Positions 1-11,012 of a stretch of DNA of 64,000 nucleotides are shown piece after piece (the first letter of the stretch is position 1; every line of letters starts with the position of its first letter). The notes beneath the pieces are model-generated. The model was not told where the DNA came from. It saw nothing but the letters and a program-made list of their open reading frames with translations, and searched no databases. The position numbers and the translations under genes were made by a program. Origin of the DNA: Takashimella koratensis. Its lineage: Eukaryota > Basidiomycota > Tremellomycetes > Trichosporonales > Tetragoniomycetaceae. The DNA lies in the NCBI GenBank assembly GCA_003116875.1, contig BCKT01000004.1, positions 456,201-520,200 of the forward strand. Reading direction: 5' to 3'.

Positions 1-1
1 G

Positions 2-331
2 TAGTTGACCGGGGGAAAGAGGGTACCCGGCGCCGTTGGGATACGGACCAGGTTGGGGTGCGTACCTCTGGCCGGACCGAGAGTACTGCGGCACACCACC
101 GCCGACTGGGGTACCATGCGCCGAGAGCGGCTGGTACATTGTCGCAGGGTGGGGAGGGGGCGGCATCGGCTGGCCAGAGGGAACAGGAGAGAAGCCGTTC
201 GGTGGAGGTGGGGAGAACGTACCCCCGGCGTAAGGCTGGCGAGAGCTCACAGCGATAGGTGAGGAACGGTACGGGTCCGTCGGTGAGGCGTAGGGAGGCG
301 ACGCCGACGCTGGGTAGGTGGTTTGGTACAT
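2..331 (-). CDS. Tyr/Pro/Ser-rich protein, N-terminal part only
   Basis: An open frame starts at an ATG at 331 on the minus strand and runs off the left edge without a stop (about 110 codons). It begins MYQTTYPASASPPYAS and stays low-complexity, rich in Pro, Ser, Tyr, Gly and Gln, with stretches such as SGQPMPPPPHPATMYQP. Such compositions are common in disordered arms of fungal transcription factors and RNA-binding proteins, but no domain is visible, so no function is given. The minus-strand DNA just upstream is pyrimidine-rich, as in the 5' regions of other genes here. It is head-to-head with the YVC1-like gene, with 669 bp between the start codons. Confidence 0.6.
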   Translation of the reverse strand, partial: MYQTTYPASASPPYASPTDPYRSSPIAVSSRQPYAGGTFSPPPPNGFSPVPSGQPMPPPPHPATMYQPLSAHGTPVGGGVPQYSRSGQRYAPQPGPYPNGAGYPLSPGQL

Positions 332-1000
332 CCCGTCGAAGCGTGGAAGGATCAAGATGGGAAGAAGAGGAAGGAGTGGTGATAGGGGAGTGGTGTCGTC
401 GTGGAGAGCCGAGTCGTCGTGGAAGGGTTAGTGCGAGGCTTGAGCGAGCCAGGGAGAACTGGTCGGTCGAATGCGAGGTCTGAGCGCGTGAGTCGACTGT
501 AGATTGATGCCAGAGCCAGGCGGTCAGCGGGGGACAAGGATCACGGCGGGAATGCTCGGCTGCGCCTCGGGATGCCAGCCGGGGATGGTGGAATGGGAGA
601 CGGAGAGAGAGAGGGGTGCAGATGACGATGAGGGTTAGGGTGAGGGCCGAGTGAGGGTCAAGGGTGGAGTGACAGCGACGGTGACGGTGACCACCACCCT
701 GCGCAGTGCCATGGGGGTGGATTAGGAATGCAAGCTCGGAGACTAATTAGAAGTCGTAATGAATCCGGTTGGGATTGTAATTCGTGGCTAGTGGATTGCG
801 ATTAATGGCAAATGCGGGGTAGAGGATGAGAAATGCGGGGTCGACGATTGACGACGCGGGTCAGTTGAACATGGTTCCTCTCAGATCTCCAACCCTCTCA
901 CCCATCACTCACGCTCGACACCTTGCCGCACCTTGCCGCAGCGGACCCGGTTCACTTGATATTGGTATCTACTGTGCTTAACCCCTCTTTCACCGCCGAC
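332..1000. promoter_or_regulatory. Shared intergenic promoter region
   Basis: This stretch separates two divergent starts (331 minus, 1001 plus). I see no convincing ORF. It holds pyrimidine-rich tracts on the minus strand up to about 540, GGGTTAGGGTGAGGG-type repeats near 633-655, and a more AT-rich part at 720-830. No clear TATA box was found. Confidence 0.4.
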
Positions 1001-3990
1001 ATGAGCGCCGACGCTACCCACCCCTTCCCGCCGACCATCTTCCACCTCGTCCACTCGCTCCACTCCACTATCACCGAGTCCATCGATACCTCGCTCACAT
1101 GGGACCAGCTCAACTCGCCGACTCTCAACTACTCTCTCCTCCGCCCACTCGTCGATCGGTACTCTCCCCGAGTGGAAGAGAAGCAGGCGGAGCGAGCTGC
1201 AGACAGAGGACTGCATGTTCCTGATCTCGAGAGTGGGGCGGGGACAGGGACGGCAGGGACGGGATCGAAGAGTGTCGCGAATGAGGATGTTGGACAGCTA
1301 AGCCTCGGGGCGGTGTTGTATGCTATCATGGCTAATAGGTGAGCTTGTTTGAAGTCATCACAAATGGGAGCAAGCCTGATATCCGTCTGTAGGATCCAAT
1401 TTATTAGCCTGGCGAGTGCGAATCTGAGCTACTCGCCATTGCAGACGACCCGTGCGGCGTTCTGTGAGCTCCTCGCAAGTGTGTTGTTCCCCCTACATGT
1501 CTTCTATGCTGGCCTCAGATTACCCAAGCTCATTTTTATGCCCACTTTTTAGTGAAAATCCTTCGCTCGTTTCCTGCCACAGCGGACGAAGTCGAACTCG
1601 TCAACGAGCTCGTCAAGACCTTTTGCGCATTTGACGGCGCGCCCGAAGACACATGGGCTAGCATTGGCGACGACCGCAAAGAAGTCGAAGCGTCAAAGAC
1701 CTCTGCCCTTGAAGTGAGCTACAAATTCTGGCTCCAGGTAGCTCTCACTGACTACCTCAGCTGGCGATCATTTCGTCGGCGAAAGATTTCCTCTCCCTTC
1801 CTCTGATCCAACACCTGATCAGTAAAATCTATGCTGGGGAGCTAATCTACACGCCTACTTCTTCCCGAGGCCTGATCAGTGACTCGTATGTCTCTGAGAG
1901 GAATCGGCTTCGTCGTCGACCTTCGACTAGCTCTTTGCAACCTGCCATCACGCCTCAGATCCATCGGCAACAACACAAAGGCCACGTCGACATTGAGCCT
2001 CTGTCCGAGGTGTACTTGTACGATCCGTTCAAAGCAGGTTTCTTGGACTATCAGCGACTCAAGGTCCCCAAGTGGAGGCGATACCTTGAGTTCATGAGCT
2101 TCAGTATCCTTATTGCTTTGTTCGTAGCCACGCTCGCTGGTGAGTACAGCACTCCCTGATTTGCGTTGACAAAACAGCCAAGGACGAAAGCGGACAAGTG
2201 ACCATTGCCGAGGTGGTATTCTTCTTCTATACACTCGGCTTCATTCTGGACGAGTTTGCGGCGTCAAAAGAGCACGGGTGGACAGGTAAGCATTCCTCTC
2301 AGGCGAACACAGCTGACCCCTCGCAGTATACGTGGCAAACGTGAGTATACGGCGAAGCGCTGTACTAACCCCTCTCTTTCAGGCATGGAACGCATTCGAC
2401 ATGGCTTATGTGAGTGTACAACCTGTCTCAAAGCTGATGTCGTAGATCACAATCTTCTTACTTTACATCTTCCTCCGCATCTTCGCGCTCGCCACACACT
2501 CGCCCGAGTTGTCTGAACTATCTTTCGATATTTTGGCCTGTGGAGCTTGCGTGCTCTTCCCTCGCCTCGTCTTCTTCCTCATCAAGGACAACGTCGTTGT
2601 ACTTGCGGTAAGCCAAAGAGCTCAGAGTACCTACTGACTGAGGTCTAGCTCAAGGAGATGATCACGACTTTTGTCGGATTCATGGGTTTGACAAGTGGGT
2701 TCGGGTGGTGAAGGGAAACGTTGACATTGCAGCTGTTGCTTTTAGTGGGATATGCTTCTGCCTGTGGACGCTGGGAAGGGCGACTTGGACAGTCAAGCAA
2801 ATCGTCTGGCTCATGCTGTGAGTTCCCCTTGTGAAGATATCCAAAGGACGAAGCTAACGTCCCACAGGCAGATCTGGGTGAGTTGATTGCCTTTCCTTTG
2901 GTTATCAGCTGACGTGTTCAGTTTGGATCGTCGTATCTTGGTGAGTGGTCGTGACTTCCTCAGACAAGCGTGGTGAACTGACAAGTCACAGGATTCCAAG
3001 CGAGCGCGTCATTCCATCCTCTGTTCGGACCGATCGTCCTCATCTCCTATGCGTGAGCAGCACACAACCCACTCTTGAAGCTAATCAACAGGGCGCTCTG
3101 TAACACTTTGCTCATCACCATCCTCATCTCGATTCTGTCGAACAAGTTTGCGGCAATCAACCAGAATGCGCAGAAAGAGGTAAAAGCCTACTTTGGAGAA
3201 AACGCTAATCTCTTCAGCACCTTTTCCAGATGGTCGTGAGCACTGTCGAGGGAGTCAAGAGCGACGCGGTCTTCTCGTACCTGCCGCCAGTCAACCTCTT
3301 GGCTTTACTTATTCTCGTCCCGCTGAGCTGGGCGTGCTCTCCTCGAACTTTACACCGAGTCAACGTGTTCTTAATCCGCGTCACTGTAGGTGTCTTATTT
3401 GTCACTTCTGTCTGACTCTCAGAACTTCCCGATTCTCTTCGTCATCTCGGCATACGAGCGATACCTATTCAAGAAGCGTCAAGGCGGCGTCACCTTGGGC
3501 GGTGCTGGCCGACGATCTGAACACATTCAGCGCCCCAGCATGTTTGAGTGAGTCGCCCCTTCGTATCCCGTTGCTAACGGCCAGCTCTTTCCTCGGTGGC
3601 GGGTCCGAGATCATTATCCGATCCGTATTCGACGCTGTCCCTACGCTTCCGGAACCTGTGGCCGGGGTGACCACACCGCCCCGGGTCTCTTCCGTCTCCG
3701 CGACGGACCAAGAGATACTCGAGAGCCCCGCGGTCCGGGTAGCGAAGCAAAGAGCATTCGATAGCCCCCTAGCCAAGATTTTCGGTCGGTCGCAGGCGCC
3801 CACGCTGGCTAGGCAGTCTAAGAGGCCCGTGGAAGAGACAATACCTGCGGTAGGAGGAGCCGAGGCGAGTGGGTCAGGTGGTGATGCAGCGGCAGAGGTG
3901 GACGCGCTGAAGGCGGAGTTGAAGGAGGTCAGGGAGAGTCAGCTGAGGATGGAGGAGCTCTTGACAAAGGTCTTGGCATCTGCAAAGTAG
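1001..3990 (+). CDS. YVC1: YVC1-like vacuolar TRP-family cation channel
   Basis: Spliced translation gives the fungal YVC1 family (TRPY), a calcium-activated cation channel that releases Ca2+ from the vacuole in yeast. I count 17 exons. Exon 1 (1001-1338) starts MSADATHPFPPTIFHLVHSL and holds the family segment SLTWDQLNSPTLNYSLLRP; later come CAFDGAPEDTWASI and KFWLQLAIISSAKDFLS. Six or more hydrophobic helices lie between about 2080 and 3410; the pore/last-helix segment reads GFQASASFHPLFGP then TLLITILISILSNKF. The C-terminus after 3430 is cytosolic, Ser/Pro-rich, and ends in a short Lys/Glu-rich predicted coil. Introns are 37-77 nt, except intron 3 at about 23 nt (roughly 1738-1760), which is unusually short. 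Four consecutive exons are very small (see findings). Stop TAG is at 3988-3990. The family call is secure; vacuolar location is taken from the family. Confidence 0.9.
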
Positions 3991-4097
3991 GTCATGCAAA
4001 TAGAAGAAATGGCAAATCATTCAACGTCATGATGGTCACCTTTGAGGACAGGTGGACCGGTCTGTAGTGTTCTATTCGCTCTCTTCATCCACACACT

Positions 4098-4991
4098 TTA
4101 CTTGTCCTCCTCCTCCTCCTCGTACTCATCGCTTCGCACTTCGGAGTCTGTTTTGTTGAACAGATTGGTGGCAAATTCGTCCCATTTCCTTCCTACTGTG
4201 TCTGCCCGATACAATCTCGAAGCCTGAGCAGACCCTCCTGTTTCCGGGCCATGACTTTGGAACAGTCCCAGGCCGGGCTGGTCGAGATCGGACTCGTACC
4301 AAACGCGAGAAGTGTCCCTGCCGAGGTGGGTGCGGCAGTTGACCTCCTTGGGGATCCGCGACAACCAGGACGATGACGAGGCTGGAGTTGGTGAGGGAGG
4401 TGGCTTGTAGTCGGTGTCGGAGTAAGGGAGTGTTTCAGAGGGGTGATCCATGGCGCTGGGGAACAGGCATTCGCAATTCTTCTATCGCTAAAGTTGTTGG
4501 ACGGTCAGGCCTCGCTACCTACTATACCTAACGCCCAGAGCCACCGAATCACCGTTTGACCCTGACCACACAGACTGCTTACTGGACGCCTTGGCAAGAG
4601 ACATTTCGGACTCGTGCTGTACTTTGGCACGCGTGTACATGGACTGTCCATCAGACGCTTGACGCTCGTCGCCAGACCAACTGCCAACGTCCGTCCTCGA
4701 GGTCGAGGCTGAGTGGGCGTAGGGCAAAATCAACTCAAACTCCTCACTCTTTGCCCGACGGAGGCGTGGCTCAGATTCGGGTTGGGAGGACAGCGAGTCT
4801 TCAGAATCATAGGATAGATCGTAGAACGATTTCCAGTTGCGCTTGATCTTTCGACCACGGGCTTTGGCTTTGGTCCAGCCGGATTGGAAGTAGGCGGAGG
4901 CGGCGGTGAGTTTTGCCGCCAGGCGGGTTTGCCAGTCGTGTGAGTCGATGGAGGGGAGCGAAGGGGCTCGGAAGGAGAAGAAGGAGGACAT
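4098..4991 (-). CDS. Unknown protein, two or more exons, possibly membrane-anchored
   Basis: Exon 4991-4528 starts MSSFFSFRAPSLPSIDSHD and has a basic Trp-rich stretch (WTKAKARGRKIKRNWKSF) followed by a Ser/Glu-rich tail. It joins in frame (AG|C) across a 72-nt candidate intron, 4527-4456 (donor GTATAG, acceptor CCCAG), to exon 4455-4098, which ends in an acidic run. I recognise no family. The frame stays open upstream of the ATG to an acceptor-like CTAG at 5068-5067 and would encode a hydrophobic segment (FAVSIALVPTWF, LYLALPSVFQL), so the true start may lie in further exons up to about 5375. It converges on the YVC1-like gene, 108 bp away. Confidence 0.5.
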
Positions 4992-5211
4992 TAGCTGGAA
5001 GACTGATGGAAGGGCGAGGTAAAGAGTAGGGAACCAGGTTGGTACTAAGGCAATGGATACGGCAAACTAGACTGGATCAGTATATGGTGAGGGATGGATC
5101 ATACAACAGAGTGTCAGATATCAAGTTGCAATTTGCCGTATCTGCCTCTGACACAGACTCCCTTACACGCGAGAACCAGAGCCACACACGCACTCACAAC
5201 CAGACCCAACC

Positions 5212-5412
5212 TCAAAGGAAGGGCTGAGATCGAGGCAGTCACAGGTAGCCAGTGTTCAAAATTTCACTGGCTCTATGTGCAGCGGGACAACAAATCAGTC
5301 TCACCCTTACGACAAGTATCAGGCAGGCAACAGTTGTGAAGACGCAATACGTCATATGAGACTGAGGCTGCTCACGTAGACGGCTCGTGCTGTCGTAGCG
5401 CCATCATCTCGT
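5212..5412. repeat. Diverged direct repeat, left copy
   Basis: Two anchors here recur in the same order and orientation at 7972-8015 and 8510-8568. The first anchor shares a 13-mer (ctcaaaggaaggg) and, at nearly the same spacing, caggtagccag. The second starts cagttgtgaagacg and matches at roughly 80% over about 58 bases by hand alignment. The two anchors are about 75 bp apart here but about 500 bp apart in the right copy. The segment may hold 5' exons of the 4098-4991 gene. Confidence 0.6.
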
Positions 5413-5819
5413 TGGCTTGATAACGAATGACACTAAGACAAGAGGCGAAGAGAATATATATCATGCGTTCAGTGAGATAGATAGATGCTTCTTCATTAAA
5501 TGGATATCTTGTCGTCTCAGTCAACAACGATTATCGTTAAATAACTCATCAAATGGCAACCGCTGTTGTGACGCTACCGCAATATCTTGTCATTCTACTT
5601 TACAAAGTTAAGTGATTTATCAGAGGGCGGCCGCTACTACTACCGCTGCCCCTCGGAAACCAAGAGAGAGAGAAACGAAGAGAGGTGCAGCAGCCGTCGA
5701 AAAGAAAAAAAAAACATCAAAAAGAAAGAGAAACGTTGAGAAAGGCAATTGAAGAGGAAAACCATGAGAGAGAGGGAGAGAGGGGGGAAATGTCAACCGA
5801 GGGGAAAGCAATCTCAAAA
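5413..5819. other. Intergenic, AT-richer then low-complexity
   Basis: 5413-5600 is AT-richer than the surroundings. 5640-5800 is a purine-rich AG tract on the plus strand, the likely 3' flank of the minus-strand gene ending at 5820. No gene is supported. Confidence 0.4.
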
Positions 5820-7350
5820 TCAGTCCTTATATTGTACACGCCCCTTGGCTGGACAAAATCGGGTTCCGCACAGGAGCTCACTCGTCGTCGTCCCTGGGCT
5901 TGGCCTTCCCCTTGCCCTTCTCGCGATGACGAGCCGCCTCTCCCTCCTCCTCCCCTTCCCCTTCCTGCTGCTCGAGGCCTGGCGCCTACGCTTTTTGTTT
6001 TTGGCGCTCAGCTCGCCGAGCTGCTGGTTGACCGCCCGAGGCTGCCGATCGCTCGGCGCCACCGGCGTCTTGTTGTACCGGGGGGAAAGAACTGGCAGAC
6101 CCAAAGCAAGGAGCGTCGTGTCTTTGCTCCTCATCATGAATTTCGCCAGGATCCGGGCAAGATCCTCGGGGGTCGCAGCGATCGTGTCGGCTGGCGCGCT
6201 CGTAAGCGCCCGGTCGTGAATGTAAATGTGGTTCCACATCTGGTGGAGGTCGAGCTGGACGTCGACGTGGCCGAACGGACAGGTCGGGTCCGGGCAGCGA
6301 GAGTAGTCGATCGATCCGGCGAAGTTGATCGCCTCGATCTCATCCTCCACACTGATCTCACTCTCCCCCTCGAATTCCTCATCCACCCGAGCCGTCCCTC
6401 CCCCTTCCACCACCACCGTCCCTTCCACGTCCACACCCCCCTCTTCCTTCTCGGTCTCCCCGACTTCCTCTTCTTCCCCGCTTTGCACCTTCAGCTTCTC
6501 GAGCCGTGCCCGATGGAACCACCCAAAGTGGGCGGCGTCGTGCCATAGCTGGTTGGCTCGTGAGGTGAACGGCTGCAGCCGGCGACTCGCCGGCAAAGTT
6601 GTGTCGAACGCGCAAATCATGCAGTACGCGTATTGGACCGGGACACCAGCACCTTGCAGTGCGATGTTCCCAGCGAATCGGTCATCCTCGTCGACTATTG
6701 CGTACGACGTACCGCCCGACGACGACGACGAAGAAAGCCGGGCGTCGAGGTCGAAGATCGCCTTGGCGACCTTGGTTCTCAGTCAGATCGGTTCGAGCCG
6801 AGTGCCGGGTCGGGTTCGCCAGGAGGATGCGACCGTTCAACGTCACCTCACACTCGTCGTCCCAGGTCACCGGGTCCGGGTGCCACGAGCAGGTCTCCAG
6901 GGAGAACTGCGGCTTTGGGAAGTGTCGGATTTGGAGCCCTTTGAGACCCGGGGAGGCCGTGGACGCCCAGATCCTGCGCTTCTTGGCCAGGTGCATAAGC
7001 GTAAGGCGAGCCGAGTCGCCAAGGACGTATCCACACGAGCAGACTTGACCGGGAGTATGGTTGTGTAGGTGCCCGTGCCACTGCAAGGGCGTGTAGAGGG
7101 TGGGCGAGCCGTCCGAGCCTGAATCCGCTGCCTTCCCCTTCGGCGACTTTATATAAGGCCGGAAGATGGGACAAGGATGCGAATAAGGTTTCAGCGTGTG
7201 CCTACGGGCACAATCACAGATGTGCGATCGTGTCACGATGCGGGACCGACAACGGGAGAAGACCGAAGACCGGGTACCCGAAACAAGGTTCGAGATCGAT
7301 CCCCGGATAGATCCAAGACGCTGGGCAGCACAAGATAAGATTTGAGCTAG
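5820..7350 (-). CDS. Orphan Cys/His-rich (zinc-finger-like) protein, 5' end unresolved
   Basis: Two long minus-strand frames join here. The upstream frame (about 7350-6780) carries RSHICDCARRHTLKPYSHPC, a CSCGYVLGDSARLTLMHLAKK stretch and CSWHPDPVTWDDECE. The downstream frame (about 6780-5820) carries KVAKAIFDLDARL, CMICAFDTTLP followed by LWHDAAHFGWFH, an acidic linker, CPDPTC followed by DLHQMWNHIYIHD, and a basic Lys/Arg tail. Repeated C-x2/4-C then H-x3/4-H spacings suggest degenerate zinc-binding modules; this is inference. The frames are offset near 6770-6800, by a 76-nt intron (donor GTGACG, acceptor CCAAG) or a frameshift. The upstream frame has no early ATG, so a first exon or a decayed start is likely. 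Stop TGA is at 5820-5822. No known family recognised. Confidence 0.5.
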
Positions 7351-7474
7351 CAAACTATATTTGGACCAGCAAAGTTAGCCAGAGGAACGTTTCCTTGTCA
7401 AACTTTATACTCTCATTATCCTTCACCCAGTGCTGCAGAGTTTACCCGAGGTCGCTGAGTAGTTTCGCCTTCTT

Positions 7475-7813
7475 TCATCCCTTCGTTCTGACAGTATTTT
7501 TCTGAATGTGTTTACGGACACAATCGAAGATGTGCGAACGCATGTTGTTGAGTCGAATCGAGTTATTCGTGCTCGACACCGTCGCGCAAACCTCGTCGAG
7601 CGTCTTGTTGCATTGAGGGCAAGTCGAAACCCCATCCGGCGAGGTCACCATGCTCATCCCTGGCCAAAAGCCGACCGCGCAAACGGAGCTGAAGGGGAGG
7701 GAGAGCAGGTCCTTGAAGAACTCTAGCTTGTCGGCCAGAGGGTTGAACAGGTTGGCTTCCACCTTATTCAACACGATTGCTCCGACGGTTTTGTCGGAGG
7801 TGACGGTCGCCAT
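7475..7813 (-). CDS. Small orphan Cys/His protein
   Basis: A 112-codon frame from ATG 7813 (MATVTSDKTVGAIVLNK) to a TGA at 7475-7477. It has an amphipathic first half (LFNPLADKLEFFKDLLSLPF) and then STCPQCNKTLDE followed by MRSHIFDCVRKH, a possible C2HC zinc site. That last motif is shared, in protein and DNA, with RSHICDCARRH of the next gene downstream. It may be a complete small gene, the first exon of that gene, or a remnant of a duplication. The intergenic part at 7370-7460 has intron-like signals (GTAAAC, GCTAAC, ATATAG), but an in-frame stop comes first. Confidence 0.4.
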   Translation of the reverse strand: MATVTSDKTVGAIVLNKVEANLFNPLADKLEFFKDLLSLPFSSVCAVGFWPGMSMVTSPDGVSTCPQCNKTLDEVCATVSSTNNSIRLNNMRSHIFDCVRKHIQKNTVRTKG

Positions 7814-7971
7814 GTCTGAACGGTTCGCCTTGTCGGTCCAACTTTGTGGGGAGAATGTGCCCGCGGGGGGGAGGGGGGGTTCAAGAAGTAGTTATGACGT
7901 CGCTTGTCCAAACGATCTTATCGCAGCGACGTGAACCAGAGGCAGGCACATACCCACGCCTCGACCTTTGC

Positions 7972-8568
7972 TCAAAGGAAGGGTCCGTTCACAAGATCGC
8001 AGGTAGCCAGCGCACTCATCGGTGAGGTAGCTCCCACTCAAAGCAGTAGACTGATAGAAAGTGCTGATGTTTCTGTAGTAGACTGTGAAAAAGTGTCGCG
8101 GAACCCGGCCTACTCGGCTGTAAACTGCCTTCACCGTGGACGCCACCAAAGGACGAAGACCTAGAGAGGAGCGCAGCCTACGAGAGCGTAGACATATATA
8201 TACAGACCAGTAGTAGTCTAGGTACCCCCGGTCAAATGTTATATTCTGCTGTCCAACCAGACATTATCTGCATCTCATTTACAATTACGGTCAACCAAAG
8301 GGACTCACCAGTGATACCCATCACAGACGGCAGTGGGAAAGCGGTAGAGACGTTTGACGAGAGGGTTATGGAAGCAGGGTGAATTCAAAGGTGGGACGGC
8401 TCTGGCGCCACTAGCAGGTGCGCAAACGTAGGCGCATCCCTTTCGGACGCTCACGGTGAGAACGCACAGATGGCAATGTCAGTTGATTTCAGCCAGTAGC
8501 CACAAATGGCAGTTGTGAAGACGGAATACATAATATAAGACTATGGTTCCTGACATAGACGAGCTCGT
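7972..8568. repeat. Diverged direct repeat, right copy (two anchors)
   Basis: The anchors at 7972-8015 and 8510-8568 match 5212-5254 and 5331-5389. The roughly 490 bp between them has no obvious match in the left copy. No gene is supported in 7814-8634; a minus-strand frame at 7892-8149 lacks a clear start and is not called. Confidence 0.55.
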
Positions 8569-8634
8569 ACATCTCTCGATCAAAGTATAAAAGAAGGAAA
8601 GAGCGGTGAATTAGGTTTTGCCCGGATTCTGCGC

Positions 8635-10867
8635 TTAGACAGCGGACTGCTCGGCGTGGGCGGCGGCGGCGTTGGTGATCTTCTCCTGCTGAGCGACGAC
8701 GTGAGCTCCCTCGACGGCGATCTTGCCGTCGGCCGAGACACCAGCCTCGGCAGCAAAGGTCGAGTGGGGCTTCCAGCCGACCGACTTGCGCGGAGATCCA
8801 ACCTCCTCCATCATACGGTCGACCTGCTCAAGCGTGAGACCCTTGGTCTCCCAGACGAGGAAGTAGGCGTAGACGAAGCAGCAAGTGCAGAGAGCACCCC
8901 AGAGGAAGAAGACCTTGGAGCCGAGGTTGCCCTTGTCGGTACCGACGAGGTAAGGAGTGATGACGGCGATAATGCAGTTCCAGAGCCAGTTGGAGGCGGT
9001 AGAAAGACCGACACCACGAGCACGGATCGGGATCGGGAAGATCTCACCGATAACGACTGGAAAAAGGAGTCAGCAAGGGTTTGAAATGATGGTTGATGGG
9101 TTGATGGTTGATGGTTGTGGCAGATGTGGCGAGTTGTGGGAAAAGAACTTACCCCAGGCACCGGGGCCCCAAGTGGAGGCGAAAAAGAAGATGTAAATGC
9201 AGATGAACGCAATCTGCACTTTGGCGACTTCCGTGTCGTTGGGCTTCGCGGTACCGATGATGCCGACGATGAACTCGCAGATGAGCATGCCGAGGGCACC
9301 CCAGATGAGGAGGGCACGACGACCGAAGCGCTCAATGGTCCAGAAAGAGATAGGGGTCGAGCAAACGTTGACAAGTGTGGTGATGAGCGAGATGAGGAAG
9401 GGGTTGGAGATGGTGCCGAGCGACTTGAAGAAGACGGTTCCGAAGTAGAAGATGAAGTTTACACCAGTCCACTGCTGCATCATCTGCATACTTGTGCCGA
9501 GGATCGTGAGGCGAAGGTTGGAGTTGGGACGAGTGAGGCCACCGGTGAAGCAAGCCTTCCACGAAGCCCAGTAAGAGTCGGACGGGATGAGCTCGGATTC
9601 GTACTCGTGGTTCGCGACGATCTCGGCAAGCTCCTCCTGGATGTAGGTCGAGTCCTCGGGCTGGCCACGAACGCGAGCGAGCGCATGGGCCGCACGGGCG
9701 ACGTTGCCCTTCTTGACGTAGTAACGGGGGGACTCGGGGAGGAGGAAGAGACCACCGCCAAGGATGAGGGCCCAAGCGAACTGAAGACCGATCGGGATAC
9801 GGTACGAGCCCGTGTCGGTGCGGTTCTCCGTCGCGTAGTCGACGCACGAGGCGAGGAGGAGACCGATGGTGATGCAGAACTGGTATCCCGAGACGAGAGC
9901 GCCACGGACCTTGCGAGGGGCAATCTCAGACATGTAGAGGATAATGATAGCGGAGACAAAGCCGACACCGAAGCCAGCAACGAGACGACCCGCGACGAGG
10001 ACCTTCCAGCCGTGCGAGGCGGTCTGGAGGATGATTCCGACGATAAAGACCCCACAACCAGCGATAATGGTAGTTCGACGACCGAAGTAATCAGCCAGAT
10101 CCCCTGCAATGATAGCGCCAAAGAAGCTAATACGAGGTCAGCAGAGGTACCGACGAGCAAGTGAAGCGATCGAGATGGTTATTGGGCTGGAAAGAAGACG
10201 ATGGACTGGTTTCCATCGAGCCAACGAAGCGGGGAAGACAACCATCGTGGTGGAAAGAAGATGTGACGCGAAAAGAGCAATTTCCGCCACACGCGGAAGC
10301 AAATGATGACCCCCTCGGTGATGACCGGCACGTGATTGGATTGGGGATCAATCAGAGGGAAAGACTTACGTTCCAGCAGAGAGGATCGAAGTGATGAGAG
10401 ACTGCATCCACGAGGGGAGGGCGAACGCGGTGACCTCGGCGGCAGAGGCGTCGGGGCCGGGGATGGGGAGGCCAGTGTAGAGGTTGATGACATAGTTCAT
10501 TCCCATGACACCGGAGATGTAACCTTGATAAGGAGGGAAGTGTCAGCCGACTTGTGCCTTGGGAGAAAGTTGGTGGGAAACGGCGGAGGTTCAGAGCGGT
10601 GATAGTCACCCGCTCGGATCCCGTCGGAGGCTGCAGGTGCGGATCACGATCGAGAAAGGGCCACTTACCAGAGTCGAAACCGAAGAAGATACCACCGAAC
10701 GCGGCGAACGCGCACATGAGGTAGGCCTTGATGGTGACGGGGGCCTCAACCCGGTCCGGGTTGGTGGTGGCGGAGAGGATCGCAGCGCCGCCGGGCACTA
10801 GAGAGGTTGGTCAGCCGCCGCCACCGAGGCCAAGTGGTTCAGACCACGATCGCATGCCACACTCACT
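8635..10867 (-). CDS. Hexose transporter, MFS sugar porter family
   Basis: Five exons give a 12-helix sugar porter of the fungal HXT/glucose transporter type. Diagnostic segments: FGGIFFGFDSG then YISGVMGM (helix 1), DYFGRRT (loop 2-3), AGFGVGFVSAII, EIAPRKVRGALVSGYQF, ESPRYYVKKG, QQWTGVNFIFYFGT, ERFGRRALL, WGPGAWVVIGEIFP, and ETKGLTLEQVD near the C-terminus. Introns: 10866-10798, 10668-10524, 10369-10127 and 9152-9057. The first intron splits the start codon: A at 10867, TG at 10797-10796. Stop TAA is at 8635-8637. It should carry hexoses across the plasma membrane by facilitated or proton-linked transport; affinity cannot be told from sequence. A TATA-like box and a 48-bp G tract lie upstream. 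Confidence 0.92.
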
Positions 10868-11012
10868 GTTGCTTGATGTTGTCGGTTTGTCGAGGAGGGG
10901 GAGGGTAGGGGAGGGTGTGGGTGTGAGTGGCAAAGGCTAGTTCACAGTGGGTCTCAAGAAAAGGTAGGTGCTTGAGGGGATGGGGGGCTGACAGACGGCT
11001 CGAGCGACGCTG

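Noticed and set aside
7892..8149. Minus-strand ORF within the right repeat
   Set aside because: No real ATG at its start. Part of it aligns with the left repeat, but no consistent gene model could be built.
9115..10164. 349-codon plus-strand ORF
   Set aside because: Antisense shadow of the hexose transporter, crossing one of its introns.
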